A stretch of DNA of 64,000 nt from Desulfuromonadaceae bacterium (GCA_028687585.1 JAQTZV010000015.1:62001-126000), one strand, 5' to 3'; positions 28,299 to 37,556 are shown, counted from the first letter of the stretch. Numbers and translations are program-made. Notes: generated by a model not told the origin, from the letters alone.

Positions 28299-28742
28299 AT
28301 GAGAAAACTACTCACGTATTTTATGACCATTATCTTTTTGACCGGCTGTGCCTCAACACCTAATGCCCAAGACCAATTTCACGTCGAATTACAGCGATCC
28401 TCAGCAGTATTTGATAGTGTCAATAACAAGATCTTTGGGGAGGTTTGGAAGCCAGAAGAACCTATGACAGACTTCAATCTTGTCCGATACAAAGAAATTC
28501 TTGTTTCTCTACAGTCCAAGAGGGCTGTGGAGCTTCAGGAGGTTCTTGAATCATATGAAACCCAGGTTCTCAGAGGTTTTGAGAAAACCTTTGTGTTTTG
28601 TGTGTTCTCATCGAAAAAAGGCTTTGCAATGTGTGACGATGCAAGATGCTCTGGCGTCGAGAGGAAGGCTCTCTCTAACTCTCCTGAAATTCTAGAAGCT
28701 TGGTTGAAAGAGCTCCCTCTCTCGGACTGTCAACAGCATTGA
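28299..28742 (+). CDS. predicted lipoprotein, 147 aa
   Basis: The product starts MRKLLTYFMTIIFLTGCAS, a classic lipoprotein signal with lipobox LTGC. The mature part is polar and helical with an internal FVFCVFSSKKGFAMCDDARCSG segment holding three cysteines. ATG 28299 lies two bases after the phospholipase-like gene stop, so the two are coupled. It should be membrane-anchored on the periplasmic side. It may be an immunity, targeting or sensing partner for the preceding enzyme; no family was recognised. Confidence 0.68.
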   Translation: MRKLLTYFMTIIFLTGCASTPNAQDQFHVELQRSSAVFDSVNNKIFGEVWKPEEPMTDFNLVRYKEILVSLQSKRAVELQEVLESYETQVLRGFEKTFVFCVFSSKKGFAMCDDARCSGVERKALSNSPEILEAWLKELPLSDCQQH

Positions 28743-29032
28743 ATGTGCGTCAAATATTAATGCACGGTGGCGGCTGTAATAAGACTAATTTTGCATAATG
28801 CACTACCTACCAACATAAAGTTTCTCCTCAAAGGTAAGCCAGTGGAATTGTAACGCCAGGACAAATCGAACAGCCGTCTGCAAAAATATCGCATGACTTC
28901 AGTAGGGATGGGTTGAAACTGCAACACGGCCGGAAAAGCAGCTTCTGGTCCCGTTATTGGAAATAAACGAATGCTCGGCTCGGTGCCCTTGGGGTACAAA
29001 GCCAATGAATTGTTCACTGAAAAGGACAAACC
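28743..29032. other. 290-base intergenic stretch without a supported gene
   Basis: No convincing gene is seen. A minus-strand frame (28757-29029) starts at TTG with no ribosome site and has a composition that looks like a degenerate repeat rather than a folded protein. The region separates the phospholipase/lipoprotein genes from the next small gene. Confidence 0.5.
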
Positions 29033-29371
29033 ATGAAAAGCAACCCCTCACTGCCGGCTGTAATGACTCTTGAGAAAGATGAAGAGATCCTCTCCGGATA
29101 TGCCACTGTGGACATTCCGCAGGTAGGCATATACAAGCTTTTGGCTAAGAAAAAAGTGGACAACACAATTGAGTGGGCGCACTTCGTCGAGCGCAATAAC
29201 GGATTGAAAGAAAAGGTCATGCGTGGCACAGTCAAATCCTTTGATGAATTGGATATCGTGATCGACGCCATCAACAACAACCTGCGCAAAGTATTTGGCG
29301 TTACCATGCAGCCTGCCGAGTACGAAGTCCGGACACTGGATGGAAAGAAAGCTTCTGAGACGATGCACTGA
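29033..29371 (+). CDS. small protein of unknown function, 112 aa
   Basis: A 112-aa soluble protein. AAAAGGA precedes ATG 29033. It reads as alternating strands and helices (YATVDIPQVGIYKLLAKKKVD, then EWAHFVERNNG), with no cysteines, signal or membrane segment. The tail TMQPAEYEVRTLDG is followed by a short basic stretch. It is monocistronic, between the lipoprotein and hipBA. I do not recognise the family. Confidence 0.65.
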   Translation: MKSNPSLPAVMTLEKDEEILSGYATVDIPQVGIYKLLAKKKVDNTIEWAHFVERNNGLKEKVMRGTVKSFDELDIVIDAINNNLRKVFGVTMQPAEYEVRTLDGKKASETMH

Positions 29372-29528
29372 TTCCCTCGTCTGCTCACAATTTATTTCAT
29401 GGTGCCCCCATATTTTAGCCCTGCCATAGTTGAAATAACCGACCAGATGATCAATCCTGGAGTCGGTAGATAATCACTTTCAATACCCTTTGAAGTATTT
29501 TTACATAATATGTCGTTAAGAATATACT

Positions 29529-29557
29529 TTGACATTATATCTTGTAGGATATAGAAT
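29529..29557 (+). promoter_or_regulatory. hipBA promoter with overlapping palindromic operator
   Basis: TTGACA at 29529-29534 and TAGAAT at 29552-29557 are 17 bases apart, a near-consensus sigma-70 promoter. The spacer holds a perfect inverted repeat, TATATC at 29536-29541 and GATATA at 29548-29553. It resembles the TATCC-N8-GGATA operators bound by HipB, so autorepression is likely. Confidence 0.72.
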
Positions 29558-29599
29558 CTGTTCTAACAATTATTCCCGTTTCGATAGCAGAGGTCAGCA

Positions 29600-29851
29600 A
29601 TGATCCAGAAAGTCATTTCACCGGAAAATCTTGGCCAGGCACTTAGGTCTGAACGCAAGCAAAAAGGGCTGTCGCAAAAAGCTGTCGGCCATTCTGTGGG
29701 GATGGAGCAGCACACCATTTCCAAAATAGAGAAGGGAAATCCGGGAACGGAGCTTAATACACTCTTTCGGCTACTGGCTGCCCTCGATCTTGAACTTACC
29801 ATACAACCCCGTCAAAAACCTTCTACTGAAAGCAAAGGAGACACCTGGTAA
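29600..29851 (+). CDS. hipB: HipB-like antitoxin and repressor
   Basis: An 83-aa XRE-type helix-turn-helix protein. The HTH spans residues 10-65 (LGQALRSERKQKGLSQKAVGH then HTISKIEKGNPG). It is 43 bases downstream of a promoter with a palindromic operator, and the hipA start follows its stop directly (TAAATG). HipB binds and neutralises HipA and represses the operon. The short C-terminal tail after residue 70 is basic and polar. Confidence 0.88.
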   Translation: MIQKVISPENLGQALRSERKQKGLSQKAVGHSVGMEQHTISKIEKGNPGTELNTLFRLLAALDLELTIQPRQKPSTESKGDTW

Positions 29852-31165
29852 ATGGCCCGCCCACGGATCACAGCAGACCTTCATCTGTTCATGAACGGGC
29901 AGAGAGTTGGTTGTCTGACCCGGACTGCTGTCGGCCAGCTCCGCTTCGAGTACCATGGGGAATGGCTGCAATCAGAGATGAGGCGTCCATTGTCTCTATC
30001 CATGCCGCTCAGTCAACGAGTTTATATCGGCGATGTGGTCGAGAATTTCTTTGAAAATCTGCTGCCGGACAGTCAGCCGATCAGAAGTCGCATTCAGACA
30101 CGCTTCAGCGCCAAGAGCAACCGGTGCTTCGATCTCCTCTGGCATGTGGGACGTGATTGTGTCGGGGCCTTGCAACTCCTCCCGGAAGATGCCGCCTCCA
30201 TTGATGTCCGCCATATTGATGCAGTAGAACTCACCGAATCACAGATTGCCGATATCCTGCGCAACTACGATACCATGCCGCTCGGCATGAAAGGTGACGA
30301 CGATTTCCGGATATCGATTGCCGGCGCCCAGGAAAAGACCGCTTTACTGCGATTGAATGACCGGTGGTGTCGTCCCCTGGGAGTAACCCCTACCAGTCAC
30401 ATCTTCAAGCTCCCCATCGGCAAGATAGCTCACAGCGGCATGGATCTGACTGATAGTGTCGAAAATGAATGGCTCTGCCATCTGATCCTCAAGGCATACG
30501 GCATCCCGGTCGCGGATGCGGAAATTGCTGTTTTTGAAGATGTGAAAGTCTTGGTTGTGAAACGTTTCGACCGGCGCTGGGCCGATGATCGTTCCTGGCT
30601 GATCCGTTTGCCGCAGGAGGATATGTGTCAGGCGCTGAATATTCCGCCTGCTCTGAAGTACGAAAGTGATGGTGGGCCGGGCATGGAAAGAATCATGACC
30701 CTGCTTTTGGGATCGGCCAATGCCCTGGCGGACCGCCATCTGTTTCTGAAAACCCAGGTTCTGTTCTGGCTGCTCGGTGCTATCGACGGCCACGCAAAGA
30801 ACTTCAGCATAGTCCTTTTACCGGGTGGTAGCTACCAACTTGCCCCAATCTATGACGTCATGTCCGCGTATCCGCTCCTTGCAAAGCGGCAGGTTGAGCC
30901 GCAAAAGATGAAAATGGCAATGGCCGTCAGAGGAAAAAGCAGCCATTACCATTGGGACAAGATCCTCTATCGCCATTGGCTGTCAACGGCTCAGGCCTGC
31001 CGGTTCCCTGTTGATGAGATGGAGACGATCATCAGAGAACTTCTGGAGGATATGGACAGGGTTATTGAACAGGTTACAACTGAACTGCCGGTATTGTTCC
31101 CCAATGATGTTGCACGATCCATATTCGACGGCATGAAGAGCGCCCGGGATCGTTTGTTACGCTAA
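29852..31165 (+). CDS. hipA: HipA-like serine/threonine kinase toxin
   Basis: A 437-aa HipA-family kinase. The N-subdomain motif ENFFENLLPD lies near residue 64, the GAQEKTALL phosphate loop near 157, the catalytic HAKNFSI near 314 and the metal-binding APIYDVMSAYPL segment near 331. Length matches E. coli HipA (440 aa). HipA inactivates glutamyl-tRNA synthetase by phosphorylation, slowing translation and causing dormancy. On this element it may stabilise inheritance or act in defence. Confidence 0.92.
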   Translation: MARPRITADLHLFMNGQRVGCLTRTAVGQLRFEYHGEWLQSEMRRPLSLSMPLSQRVYIGDVVENFFENLLPDSQPIRSRIQTRFSAKSNRCFDLLWHVGRDCVGALQLLPEDAASIDVRHIDAVELTESQIADILRNYDTMPLGMKGDDDFRISIAGAQEKTALLRLNDRWCRPLGVTPTSHIFKLPIGKIAHSGMDLTDSVENEWLCHLILKAYGIPVADAEIAVFEDVKVLVVKRFDRRWADDRSWLIRLPQEDMCQALNIPPALKYESDGGPGMERIMTLLLGSANALADRHLFLKTQVLFWLLGAIDGHAKNFSIVLLPGGSYQLAPIYDVMSAYPLLAKRQVEPQKMKMAMAVRGKSSHYHWDKILYRHWLSTAQACRFPVDEMETIIRELLEDMDRVIEQVTTELPVLFPNDVARSIFDGMKSARDRLLR

Positions 31166-31234
31166 CAACACGTCTGAGTAGCCGTGGTTATTGAGTTGGG
31201 CAGGCACAAATCACCATTGATGAGAGGAAGAATC

Positions 31235-31510
31235 ATGACCAAAGCTGAAATCTTTGAAAAAGTCCAGGATGGCACCGGAATGACAAAAAAGGAATCCTCC
31301 GAGATGGTGGAGGCTGTCTTCTCCATCATGAAAAGCACGCTTGAATCCGGAGAAACTTTGAAAATATCCGGTTTTGGACGCTTCGAGGTGAAACAGAAAG
31401 CCAACCGGCGCGGCCGCAACCCCCAGACCGGCGAATCGATCACCATTGAAGCCAGGCGTATACTGACCTTCAAGCCGAGCAACCTGCTTCGGGACGCTAT
31501 CAACAAGTGA
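31235..31510 (+). CDS. ihfA: integration host factor alpha-like protein
   Basis: A 91-aa DNA-bending protein. It begins MTKAEIFEKVQDGTGMTKKE, has ISGFGRFEV near residue 45 and the GRNPQTGE arm tip near residue 62. ATG 31235 follows GAGAGGAAG; longer frames lack support. IHF works as an alpha/beta pair, and no beta subunit is seen here. It probably pairs with a host subunit or forms a homodimer. It follows hipA by 69 bases and could assist element recombination or regulate cargo promoters. Confidence 0.9.
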   Translation: MTKAEIFEKVQDGTGMTKKESSEMVEAVFSIMKSTLESGETLKISGFGRFEVKQKANRRGRNPQTGESITIEARRILTFKPSNLLRDAINK

Positions 31511-31590
31511 CGATTCTGAAATAGTTGGCCTGCGTGTTTGTCAATCGGCAACTGTGCAATTGGAATGCGTGATTGGAAAGGAAGCAATAC

Positions 31591-32064
31591 ATGAAGGTAA
31601 CAGAAAAACAGTTGAAGTCCCGTGTGACAGAATTGAATCTGGGTGTACTGAAAGAAACAACATTCGGGATAAAGCTGGAACGCGGATCCAAAGGTTACAA
31701 TGTCAGTCTGGTGTATCGCGATCAAACAGCTCCGGAAGCCTTATTGACTGACGGCAGCGCTTCCGAAGCGAATGCCTGCATCGAGGCCATTGCAGCCACT
31801 CATAAAGTATTCAAGCAATCAATGATGGGCGGGTTGGAAAAACCGGGATTTCTTACAAATGAACTGTTCCTGAAGAAAAGTGGAGAGAGCTGCCCCAAAA
31901 CGAAATGTGGTTCAAAAGACATAATCGTCGGCTGGGGCGAAAAAGTAGGTCCCGGATTCAACCAGGTCCATCGTTGCAGCAAATGTGGCCTTGAGTTCGT
32001 TAAAGTCTATAAGCTGGAAGGATATGAACTTTTGGGGCAATCTGATGGCCAGCAGACCGTCTAA
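31591..32064 (+). CDS. small zinc-ribbon protein
   Basis: A 157-aa protein. AAAGGAAG precedes ATG 31591. The C-terminal third carries two cysteine pairs, CPKTKC near residue 108 and CSKC near 135, forming a probable zinc ribbon. The N-terminal half is basic and mixed alpha/beta. No enzyme motif is visible. Zinc ribbons of this kind usually contact nucleic acid or proteins. It follows ihfA by 80 bases. Confidence 0.68.
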   Translation: MKVTEKQLKSRVTELNLGVLKETTFGIKLERGSKGYNVSLVYRDQTAPEALLTDGSASEANACIEAIAATHKVFKQSMMGGLEKPGFLTNELFLKKSGESCPKTKCGSKDIIVGWGEKVGPGFNQVHRCSKCGLEFVKVYKLEGYELLGQSDGQQTV

Positions 32065-32086
32065 GGGATCAACAGAGGATGAAATT

Positions 32087-32368
32087 ATGTCAAACTATCT
32101 GAAAGTGACGTGGCAAAATCTGAAAGAGATTTTTGCAGTCGGTTTTAAAGGTACTTTCTTTGTCTTGTTCTTCGTAGTAATAGGAGGCGGACTTGGATAT
32201 CTGCTTGCTGCCCATCCAACCATATGGGTCCGGATTGTAGTTGGCGGATTAGTGATTTTTTGCTTTTTCATCTGGATGACTTTATGGGATCCGGGGTGTA
32301 CCTACAATCGCAGAAGATATTTAGGGATGAATAGTCCAAGGAAATTTGTCAAAGTACTTTCAAAATGA
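32087..32368 (+). CDS. small membrane protein, two TM segments
   Basis: A 93-aa protein with two hydrophobic helices, about residues 19-42 (TFFVLFFVVIGGGLGYLLAA) and 46-66 (VRIVVGGLVIFCFFIWMTLW). The ends are polar or basic. GAGGAT precedes ATG 32087. It lies 22 bases after the zinc-ribbon gene and overlaps the next gene by 23 bases. It could be a holin-like effector or a membrane anchor for a neighbour; this is only a possibility. Confidence 0.62.
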   Translation: MSNYLKVTWQNLKEIFAVGFKGTFFVLFFVVIGGGLGYLLAAHPTIWVRIVVGGLVIFCFFIWMTLWDPGCTYNRRRYLGMNSPRKFVKVLSK

Positions 32369-33185
32369 CATCAACATTGCTCTGGTAAACAGAGATTGGA
32401 ATATTTATGAAGTAAATAGCATCGTTGATACTGAAAAAATTACATACCATCTTTCTGAAGTTATAATCTTTGTTCTGGGCCTAATTTATTGTCAATATCG
32501 AGAATTCATTGAGGATTCAGTTGTTATTCTCGAACAATTATTTGCGGCATTAGGGACTAGGTCAAATGGCGACCAAATCACCATTGATAACGAAAAACAA
32601 GAAATGACAATGTCACCAAATTCGTTAAGAACAGGGCGACTATTGGCCATTTTAACAACAATTTACAAGAATATTGGAATTGATTTTACGAATGAAGACA
32701 AGTTTAATCGAGCTCATTATTATCTTAGTAAATATTTACATTACAACAAAAATGACATACACGCTTTAAGCGCAATGGCGTTATGTTCCTTCAGATTGAA
32801 TGATATAGCGTCTGCCCAAAAATATACTGATCATATTGGGAAAATCGATAAGAGCAGCCAATTTTATATTCTAAATCAAGCTTTTTTTGGAATTCACGAA
32901 AAAAACTATGCAAGTGCTACACATTTTTACAAGGAAATATCTAAAAGAGGAGTTGTTGTCGGCCCTGACGTAATTACTGGTGTAATTGCATTCCTTGATC
33001 GTATGTATAGAAATGACCGCAAGGAAATTGCTTACGAATTTGCTATTGGCATATTGAATAAACACCATTGTCAATATAAGGCCGGTTTAAGTGAATTACG
33101 AAAGTTTATTAAGATGGCCAAGAAAAAAGATGTTTATAATGAAATGGTTGCCTATGCAATCTTTGAGACTCAACGTAAAAAATAA
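32346..33185 (+). CDS. TPR-like helical protein, AT-rich gene
   Basis: A 279-aa mostly helical protein with TPR-like helix pairs around residues 115-220 (HYYLSKYLHYNKNDIHALSAM, then YASATHFYKEISKRG). The start is uncertain: TTG 32346 overlaps the upstream gene, and the next in-frame ATG is about 85 codons later. The gene is visibly richer in A and T than its neighbours, suggesting separate recent arrival. No catalytic motif is seen. TPR proteins mediate protein contacts. I assign no function. Confidence 0.6.
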   Translation: MSKYFQNDINIALVNRDWNIYEVNSIVDTEKITYHLSEVIIFVLGLIYCQYREFIEDSVVILEQLFAALGTRSNGDQITIDNEKQEMTMSPNSLRTGRLLAILTTIYKNIGIDFTNEDKFNRAHYYLSKYLHYNKNDIHALSAMALCSFRLNDIASAQKYTDHIGKIDKSSQFYILNQAFFGIHEKNYASATHFYKEISKRGVVVGPDVITGVIAFLDRMYRNDRKEIAYEFAIGILNKHHCQYKAGLSELRKFIKMAKKKDVYNEMVAYAIFETQRKK

Positions 33186-33271
33186 GTAACCAATATTTTT
33201 TCTTGAGTGAACCAAAATTCAGAAAATAGTCGTGAAGTGTATAGAACTTTCCGAAATTTAGTGGGGCAATA

Positions 33272-34858
33272 ATGGCGACACTGCGTAATAGCCAATGGTT
33301 AGCGCCCTTCTGGGGGGCAGAAAAAGCATTTATTCCCGGTGAGGACATGCTAGGCATGCAGAATACCTCGATTGCTACATATGCTGTTCTTGTGCCGGGG
33401 CTTACCAATCTTACCAAGCGCGTTAGGTACTACGGGTTCTACACATGGGTTCTGGAGCAATATGCGAAAACTGTAGGCAAAGATAGCGTAACCGAATTTC
33501 AAAGGTACGTGAGGAGGGCGGAACTGCTTCTAGCCTATATGATGGCAGACCAGTTTCCTGATACCAAAGGCGTCGTGGGTAGTCAGTATGCAAAAAAGCA
33601 TTTGGATGATTTCAATATAGTCATTGACCTCGCCAATGGGGCTGACAGGGAGGAAGACAAGAAAACCTACTGGAAATACTCTTCAGGAGCGTTTGGGCAG
33701 TACTACCAAGGGTCTCTAGTCGCTATGAAGCTGGTTGATGCGAGTAAGCATAATCCCCATATCTTTGTTGCGACACCTGATCTTGGGCGCGAACTGTGTG
33801 CCTGTTTTGAAGCTTCCGTTTCCGATGATAGCCGTGAAAGGTTTTGGGAGGCGGTGACCAAGGGAAATATTGACCGGAAAGAGCTAGTATTTTTCAGTAG
33901 TGAATTCTGTCTCACAATTGTACCGATAGGATCATCAGAGAGGTCATTTTATCGAACACTTTTTTTTGGGGCAGACTTTGGATCGGAAAGCAGTGCGGGG
34001 CATTGTTTCTTTCGTAAGGAAACTATTCTTTTGTACCTTTCCTATCTGCAGGACACAGACCGGTTCAGTGATGAGATATTCTTCTGGGACACCTTTTACA
34101 CCTCCGCATGGAAAGGACATCACCTCCAAGGCCGTACCGCTTCCAATGGCTGGATGTATTACAGCCTAAATGAAAATACTCATTTTAGCCTGGAAACTTT
34201 CCTCTGGCACCTACTGCTTAAGTTGGAGGATGGGGCTCTGTATTTGCCAGACGCATTGGAGCTACTGTCCCAGGAGGTCATCGAGGCGTTTGCCACCCTA
34301 ATGGCCATAGACATTGGCGAGGATATAACATTCCAGACTTTAGCCAAAGCGATCTGTCAATCTGGATTTGAGCCGTTCAATGATATTGCCACCATACTAG
34401 ACGATTACAAGAAATCACCGGCTATCGCTTCTGCCAAAGCGCTTATGAGTCTGGCAAAAATGTATTTGCATATAGAAAGCCAGTTCAAGACGCTGACAGA
34501 ATATTCCCGCCTATATCGTATGGATAGAGAGGGTGATTGCCTTTTATTTTACACATGGGTGAGAAAACACCAAGATTTATCGGCCAAGGAATTTATTAAG
34601 AAGCTGTTCCTGCACAAAATTATCAACAGGCACCTCGAAGTGGCGATGCGAAAAATACGCAATCGCAATGAGAACACCCTTAAATTTATTTTCGAGGATA
34701 ATCAGCTCAAGCTGGTCAATACCTTCCCCCCAGTATTTACAACACCACGTATTCCGTCGTTACATTTGTTCTTGGAGGACATTGGATTCATCGAGCAGAA
34801 CAGCTCCATACTGACTACTGATGGCACAAAGGTTTTGGAGGGTGGCATCAATGAGTAA
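33272..34858 (+). CDS. unknown protein paired with a PLD nuclease, 528 aa
   Basis: A 528-aa protein I cannot place in a family. The N-terminus (SQWLAPFWGAEKAFIPGEDMLGMQ, then VPGLTNLTKRVRYYGFYTW) looks strongly patterned, as in a conserved domain. The middle is mixed alpha/beta with several cysteines, and the C-terminus reads like a winged helix (SLHLFLEDIGFIEQNSSILTTDG). GGGG lies before ATG 33272. Its stop overlaps the start of the PLD-nuclease gene (ATGAGTAA), so the two are almost certainly a unit. A sensor or specificity role beside the nuclease is a reasonable guess. Confidence 0.7.
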   Translation: MATLRNSQWLAPFWGAEKAFIPGEDMLGMQNTSIATYAVLVPGLTNLTKRVRYYGFYTWVLEQYAKTVGKDSVTEFQRYVRRAELLLAYMMADQFPDTKGVVGSQYAKKHLDDFNIVIDLANGADREEDKKTYWKYSSGAFGQYYQGSLVAMKLVDASKHNPHIFVATPDLGRELCACFEASVSDDSRERFWEAVTKGNIDRKELVFFSSEFCLTIVPIGSSERSFYRTLFFGADFGSESSAGHCFFRKETILLYLSYLQDTDRFSDEIFFWDTFYTSAWKGHHLQGRTASNGWMYYSLNENTHFSLETFLWHLLLKLEDGALYLPDALELLSQEVIEAFATLMAIDIGEDITFQTLAKAICQSGFEPFNDIATILDDYKKSPAIASAKALMSLAKMYLHIESQFKTLTEYSRLYRMDREGDCLLFYTWVRKHQDLSAKEFIKKLFLHKIINRHLEVAMRKIRNRNENTLKFIFEDNQLKLVNTFPPVFTTPRIPSLHLFLEDIGFIEQNSSILTTDGTKVLEGGINE

Positions 34859-37556
34859 TAACTCCAAAGCCGAAGAACATATATTTTTACAATTACCCAG
34901 GGCTCAATTCCATTCCTGCCTCTTAACAACGTTCTCGTTCGACTTCAATTATTTCTACCATGAAGTCCGTTCTCAACTTAACAGAGCAGAAATTATTAAC
35001 ACCAACGTACTGGTGGATGACTCGATGTTGCAGCACTATTTGGGCACTATGACCGGTTATGCGCATGATAGCGTGAAGAAGTTTGCCATTACCGGCATCC
35101 CTTCAAAACGGGGAGTATTCCACCCGAAGCTTGGTTTGTTCTTTGGTGACAAAGAAAAAGGGTTTCTTATCATTGGCTCCGGAAATCTGACAGCCTGTGG
35201 CCATGGGAAAAATCAGGAGCTGTGGGGCGCATTTCACATTGATGGACCAGATGATCCAAAGGCTCCTCTTTTTAAGAAGGCTTGGAATTTTCTGCATAAA
35301 TTCAAGAATCAGATGTCTGGAATTAGCAGCCACAAAATTGACTGGATTGAACAACATTCCGGGTGGATTTCCAAGATTCCTGATATCGATGATGGCCAGT
35401 GGCTTCCGCTGGACGATACAGTTGAGGCCCAGCTCTTGATAAATTCCGAGGGAAGCATTTGGAAAAGATTTTCCAGTCTCTTAAAAACGGAGCCTATCGA
35501 AGATGTGACCGTTATATCGCCTTTTTTTGATGTACGAGGTGACACTTTGGTTAACCTTTGTAATCTGGCAGGTGTTGCAGACGTACACCTGATTGTACAG
35601 GTGCAGAGCTGCGCTTTCCCCCGAATGGATACGTTCGAAATTCCGAAAAACCTCATTTTCCACAATTGGGATTCGATTCAAACAGAAAAGCTGGTTCGCT
35701 ACGTCCATGCCAAGCTCGTATATGTAAAGACCGCTAATATGAATTATTGCCTGATTGGCAGTGCCAATCTGACATCAGCTGGTATGGGCACAGATGAAAA
35801 GGAAGCGCAAAATGAGGAAGCTTCCATTCTTCTGCGAACCAAAAAAGACATAATGAAAGAAATACTCGGTTTGGAGAACCGAGGAGACGTCATTCCAGCG
35901 TCAGAGATTGTGGCTGAAGGCAAGACCATTGAGGGCAGGTTTAGTAAAACGTCGATGCCTCTGCGAATCAGTAGTATTGATCGCTATTCAACTTCGCTAC
36001 ACGTCTATATATCGCAAATCGTCGATACTACTGGGCTGGATCTTCGCCTTTTTAATGGCTGGGATGAACATATCGGTACAATAACCCTTAATACTGCGGA
36101 GTTCTCTATACGATATGCCTGCTACAAAGCAGTTTTCGCCGGGGATGGGGAGATCTTCTTTGCCCAACTATTCAACACCGACACAGGGAAGCCTGTTTCG
36201 AACAAAGTGATTGTACATGATGCAAAGGCTCTACTAAACACCAATCCCGATCCTGCGAACAAGAAACTCGAAAAAACCATCGCACTGATAGAAAACGGCC
36301 AAATTGATCTGTTATCGCTCCTGCAATATATCGATCCGGAAGTTCTTGTCGAAACGAAAAAAAAGCCGGTAGGTGGTGGAGCAGGCGAGCAAACAGAGCC
36401 TAAACAACAAGACGGTTCGGGAGAAGTCCTCGGCTATGACTATTTCACCCAGCAGGCGGAGAAAGACGACAAAAAGGGGCTTGAGCTGCTATCCCATGAG
36501 GGATATACCATAGACCGTATTCTAGAACTGGTCATGCTTCTATTACAAAAGGCCGCTGAACAGGGTGCGGACAACAAGAATGAGGACGAGGAGGCGGAAA
36601 AAGAAAATGTAGACAGTACCGAAGGACGGGAAGACAAAAAAGTTGAAGCCCATGATCCAGTTTTGCCGCCACAAAAGCAGTCCGCCTTTATCAACAACCA
36701 GCGAAAGCTTAGTAAGTTTTTTGATAAATACATAAAAACACTGGCTGCGTTGCTAAAGAAAAAAGTACCTCCAACTAAGCTGGACCATTCTCTGTTTGCA
36801 GTCGTAATGCACTTGCTGATCGATTTCCATAAGAAACCGTTCCTGGTGGAAGACAAAGATAATATCCATCGCAGATATCTACTGGATACTAGGCACGATT
36901 TTTTTGATAAGACGGATTATTGCCGATATATTGCTGAGATCATTGGCCAATATTCCCTCCTTCTTACATTGTCCCAAGATAACGAGTTAAACCAGTATGA
37001 AAAAAGTGTGCTCGACAATGTCAAACGGAGCGCTTACTGGAATGCCATATGCGCCATAAGCATCGCGACCATCGGCAGGGTACTTGATAAAGATGCGGAA
37101 ACATGGATCTGGGAGTTGTTTATGAATCTTCGGCATCAGTGCGGAGTGGATAATTGTGCGGATAAGGTCGATGCCACTAAGCACCTATCAGCACTAGTGA
37201 ACATTGTTGCTACCGATGACCGAGATAAATTCTTTGCCAAGATGATAGCTTTCTGGGAGAGATACGAGGGCATGTATCAAAAGATTGAAACGACGGGTGG
37301 CTTCGAGAAAGGACTTACGGAAGTCGGGTTACGAGTTTACTCTGATGTATTTGGGTTTTGCCACATCAGTTCACGCGAGGTCTCTGGTGATCGCAACAAA
37401 ATAGAACTTTCTCGGCCAGGGTATTCACCGAATTCAGAACTCAAGGATTTCCCACGTGAAAACAAATTCATAGCAGAGATGATCAGTTTGAAATCATTAG
37501 GATTATGTGCCGGGACAGGCTTCCAAGTTGTTAAGTTACGGGTAACAGATGCCTGA
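34851..37556 (+). CDS. large double-HKD phospholipase D-like nuclease
   Basis: A 901-aa protein with two PLD-type motifs, one catalytic pair in a single chain. The first is FHPKLGLFFG with GSGNLTACGHG near residues 92-115. The second is YVHAKLVYVK with GSANLTSAGMG near 283-310. The C-terminal half is helical with an acidic linker rich in E, D and K near residues 565-600. It could cut DNA without added metal, as PLD nucleases do. ATG 34851 follows GGAGGGTGG and overlaps the preceding gene's stop. The two genes are flanked by unrelated defence genes, so they likely form a self-contained module. Confidence 0.75.
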   Translation: MSNNSKAEEHIFLQLPRAQFHSCLLTTFSFDFNYFYHEVRSQLNRAEIINTNVLVDDSMLQHYLGTMTGYAHDSVKKFAITGIPSKRGVFHPKLGLFFGDKEKGFLIIGSGNLTACGHGKNQELWGAFHIDGPDDPKAPLFKKAWNFLHKFKNQMSGISSHKIDWIEQHSGWISKIPDIDDGQWLPLDDTVEAQLLINSEGSIWKRFSSLLKTEPIEDVTVISPFFDVRGDTLVNLCNLAGVADVHLIVQVQSCAFPRMDTFEIPKNLIFHNWDSIQTEKLVRYVHAKLVYVKTANMNYCLIGSANLTSAGMGTDEKEAQNEEASILLRTKKDIMKEILGLENRGDVIPASEIVAEGKTIEGRFSKTSMPLRISSIDRYSTSLHVYISQIVDTTGLDLRLFNGWDEHIGTITLNTAEFSIRYACYKAVFAGDGEIFFAQLFNTDTGKPVSNKVIVHDAKALLNTNPDPANKKLEKTIALIENGQIDLLSLLQYIDPEVLVETKKKPVGGGAGEQTEPKQQDGSGEVLGYDYFTQQAEKDDKKGLELLSHEGYTIDRILELVMLLLQKAAEQGADNKNEDEEAEKENVDSTEGREDKKVEAHDPVLPPQKQSAFINNQRKLSKFFDKYIKTLAALLKKKVPPTKLDHSLFAVVMHLLIDFHKKPFLVEDKDNIHRRYLLDTRHDFFDKTDYCRYIAEIIGQYSLLLTLSQDNELNQYEKSVLDNVKRSAYWNAICAISIATIGRVLDKDAETWIWELFMNLRHQCGVDNCADKVDATKHLSALVNIVATDDRDKFFAKMIAFWERYEGMYQKIETTGGFEKGLTEVGLRVYSDVFGFCHISSREVSGDRNKIELSRPGYSPNSELKDFPRENKFIAEMISLKSLGLCAGTGFQVVKLRVTDA

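Noticed and set aside
28757..29029. A 90-codon minus-strand gene
   Set aside because: TTG start without a ribosome site and odd composition. It might be a degenerate repeat; I could not support a protein.
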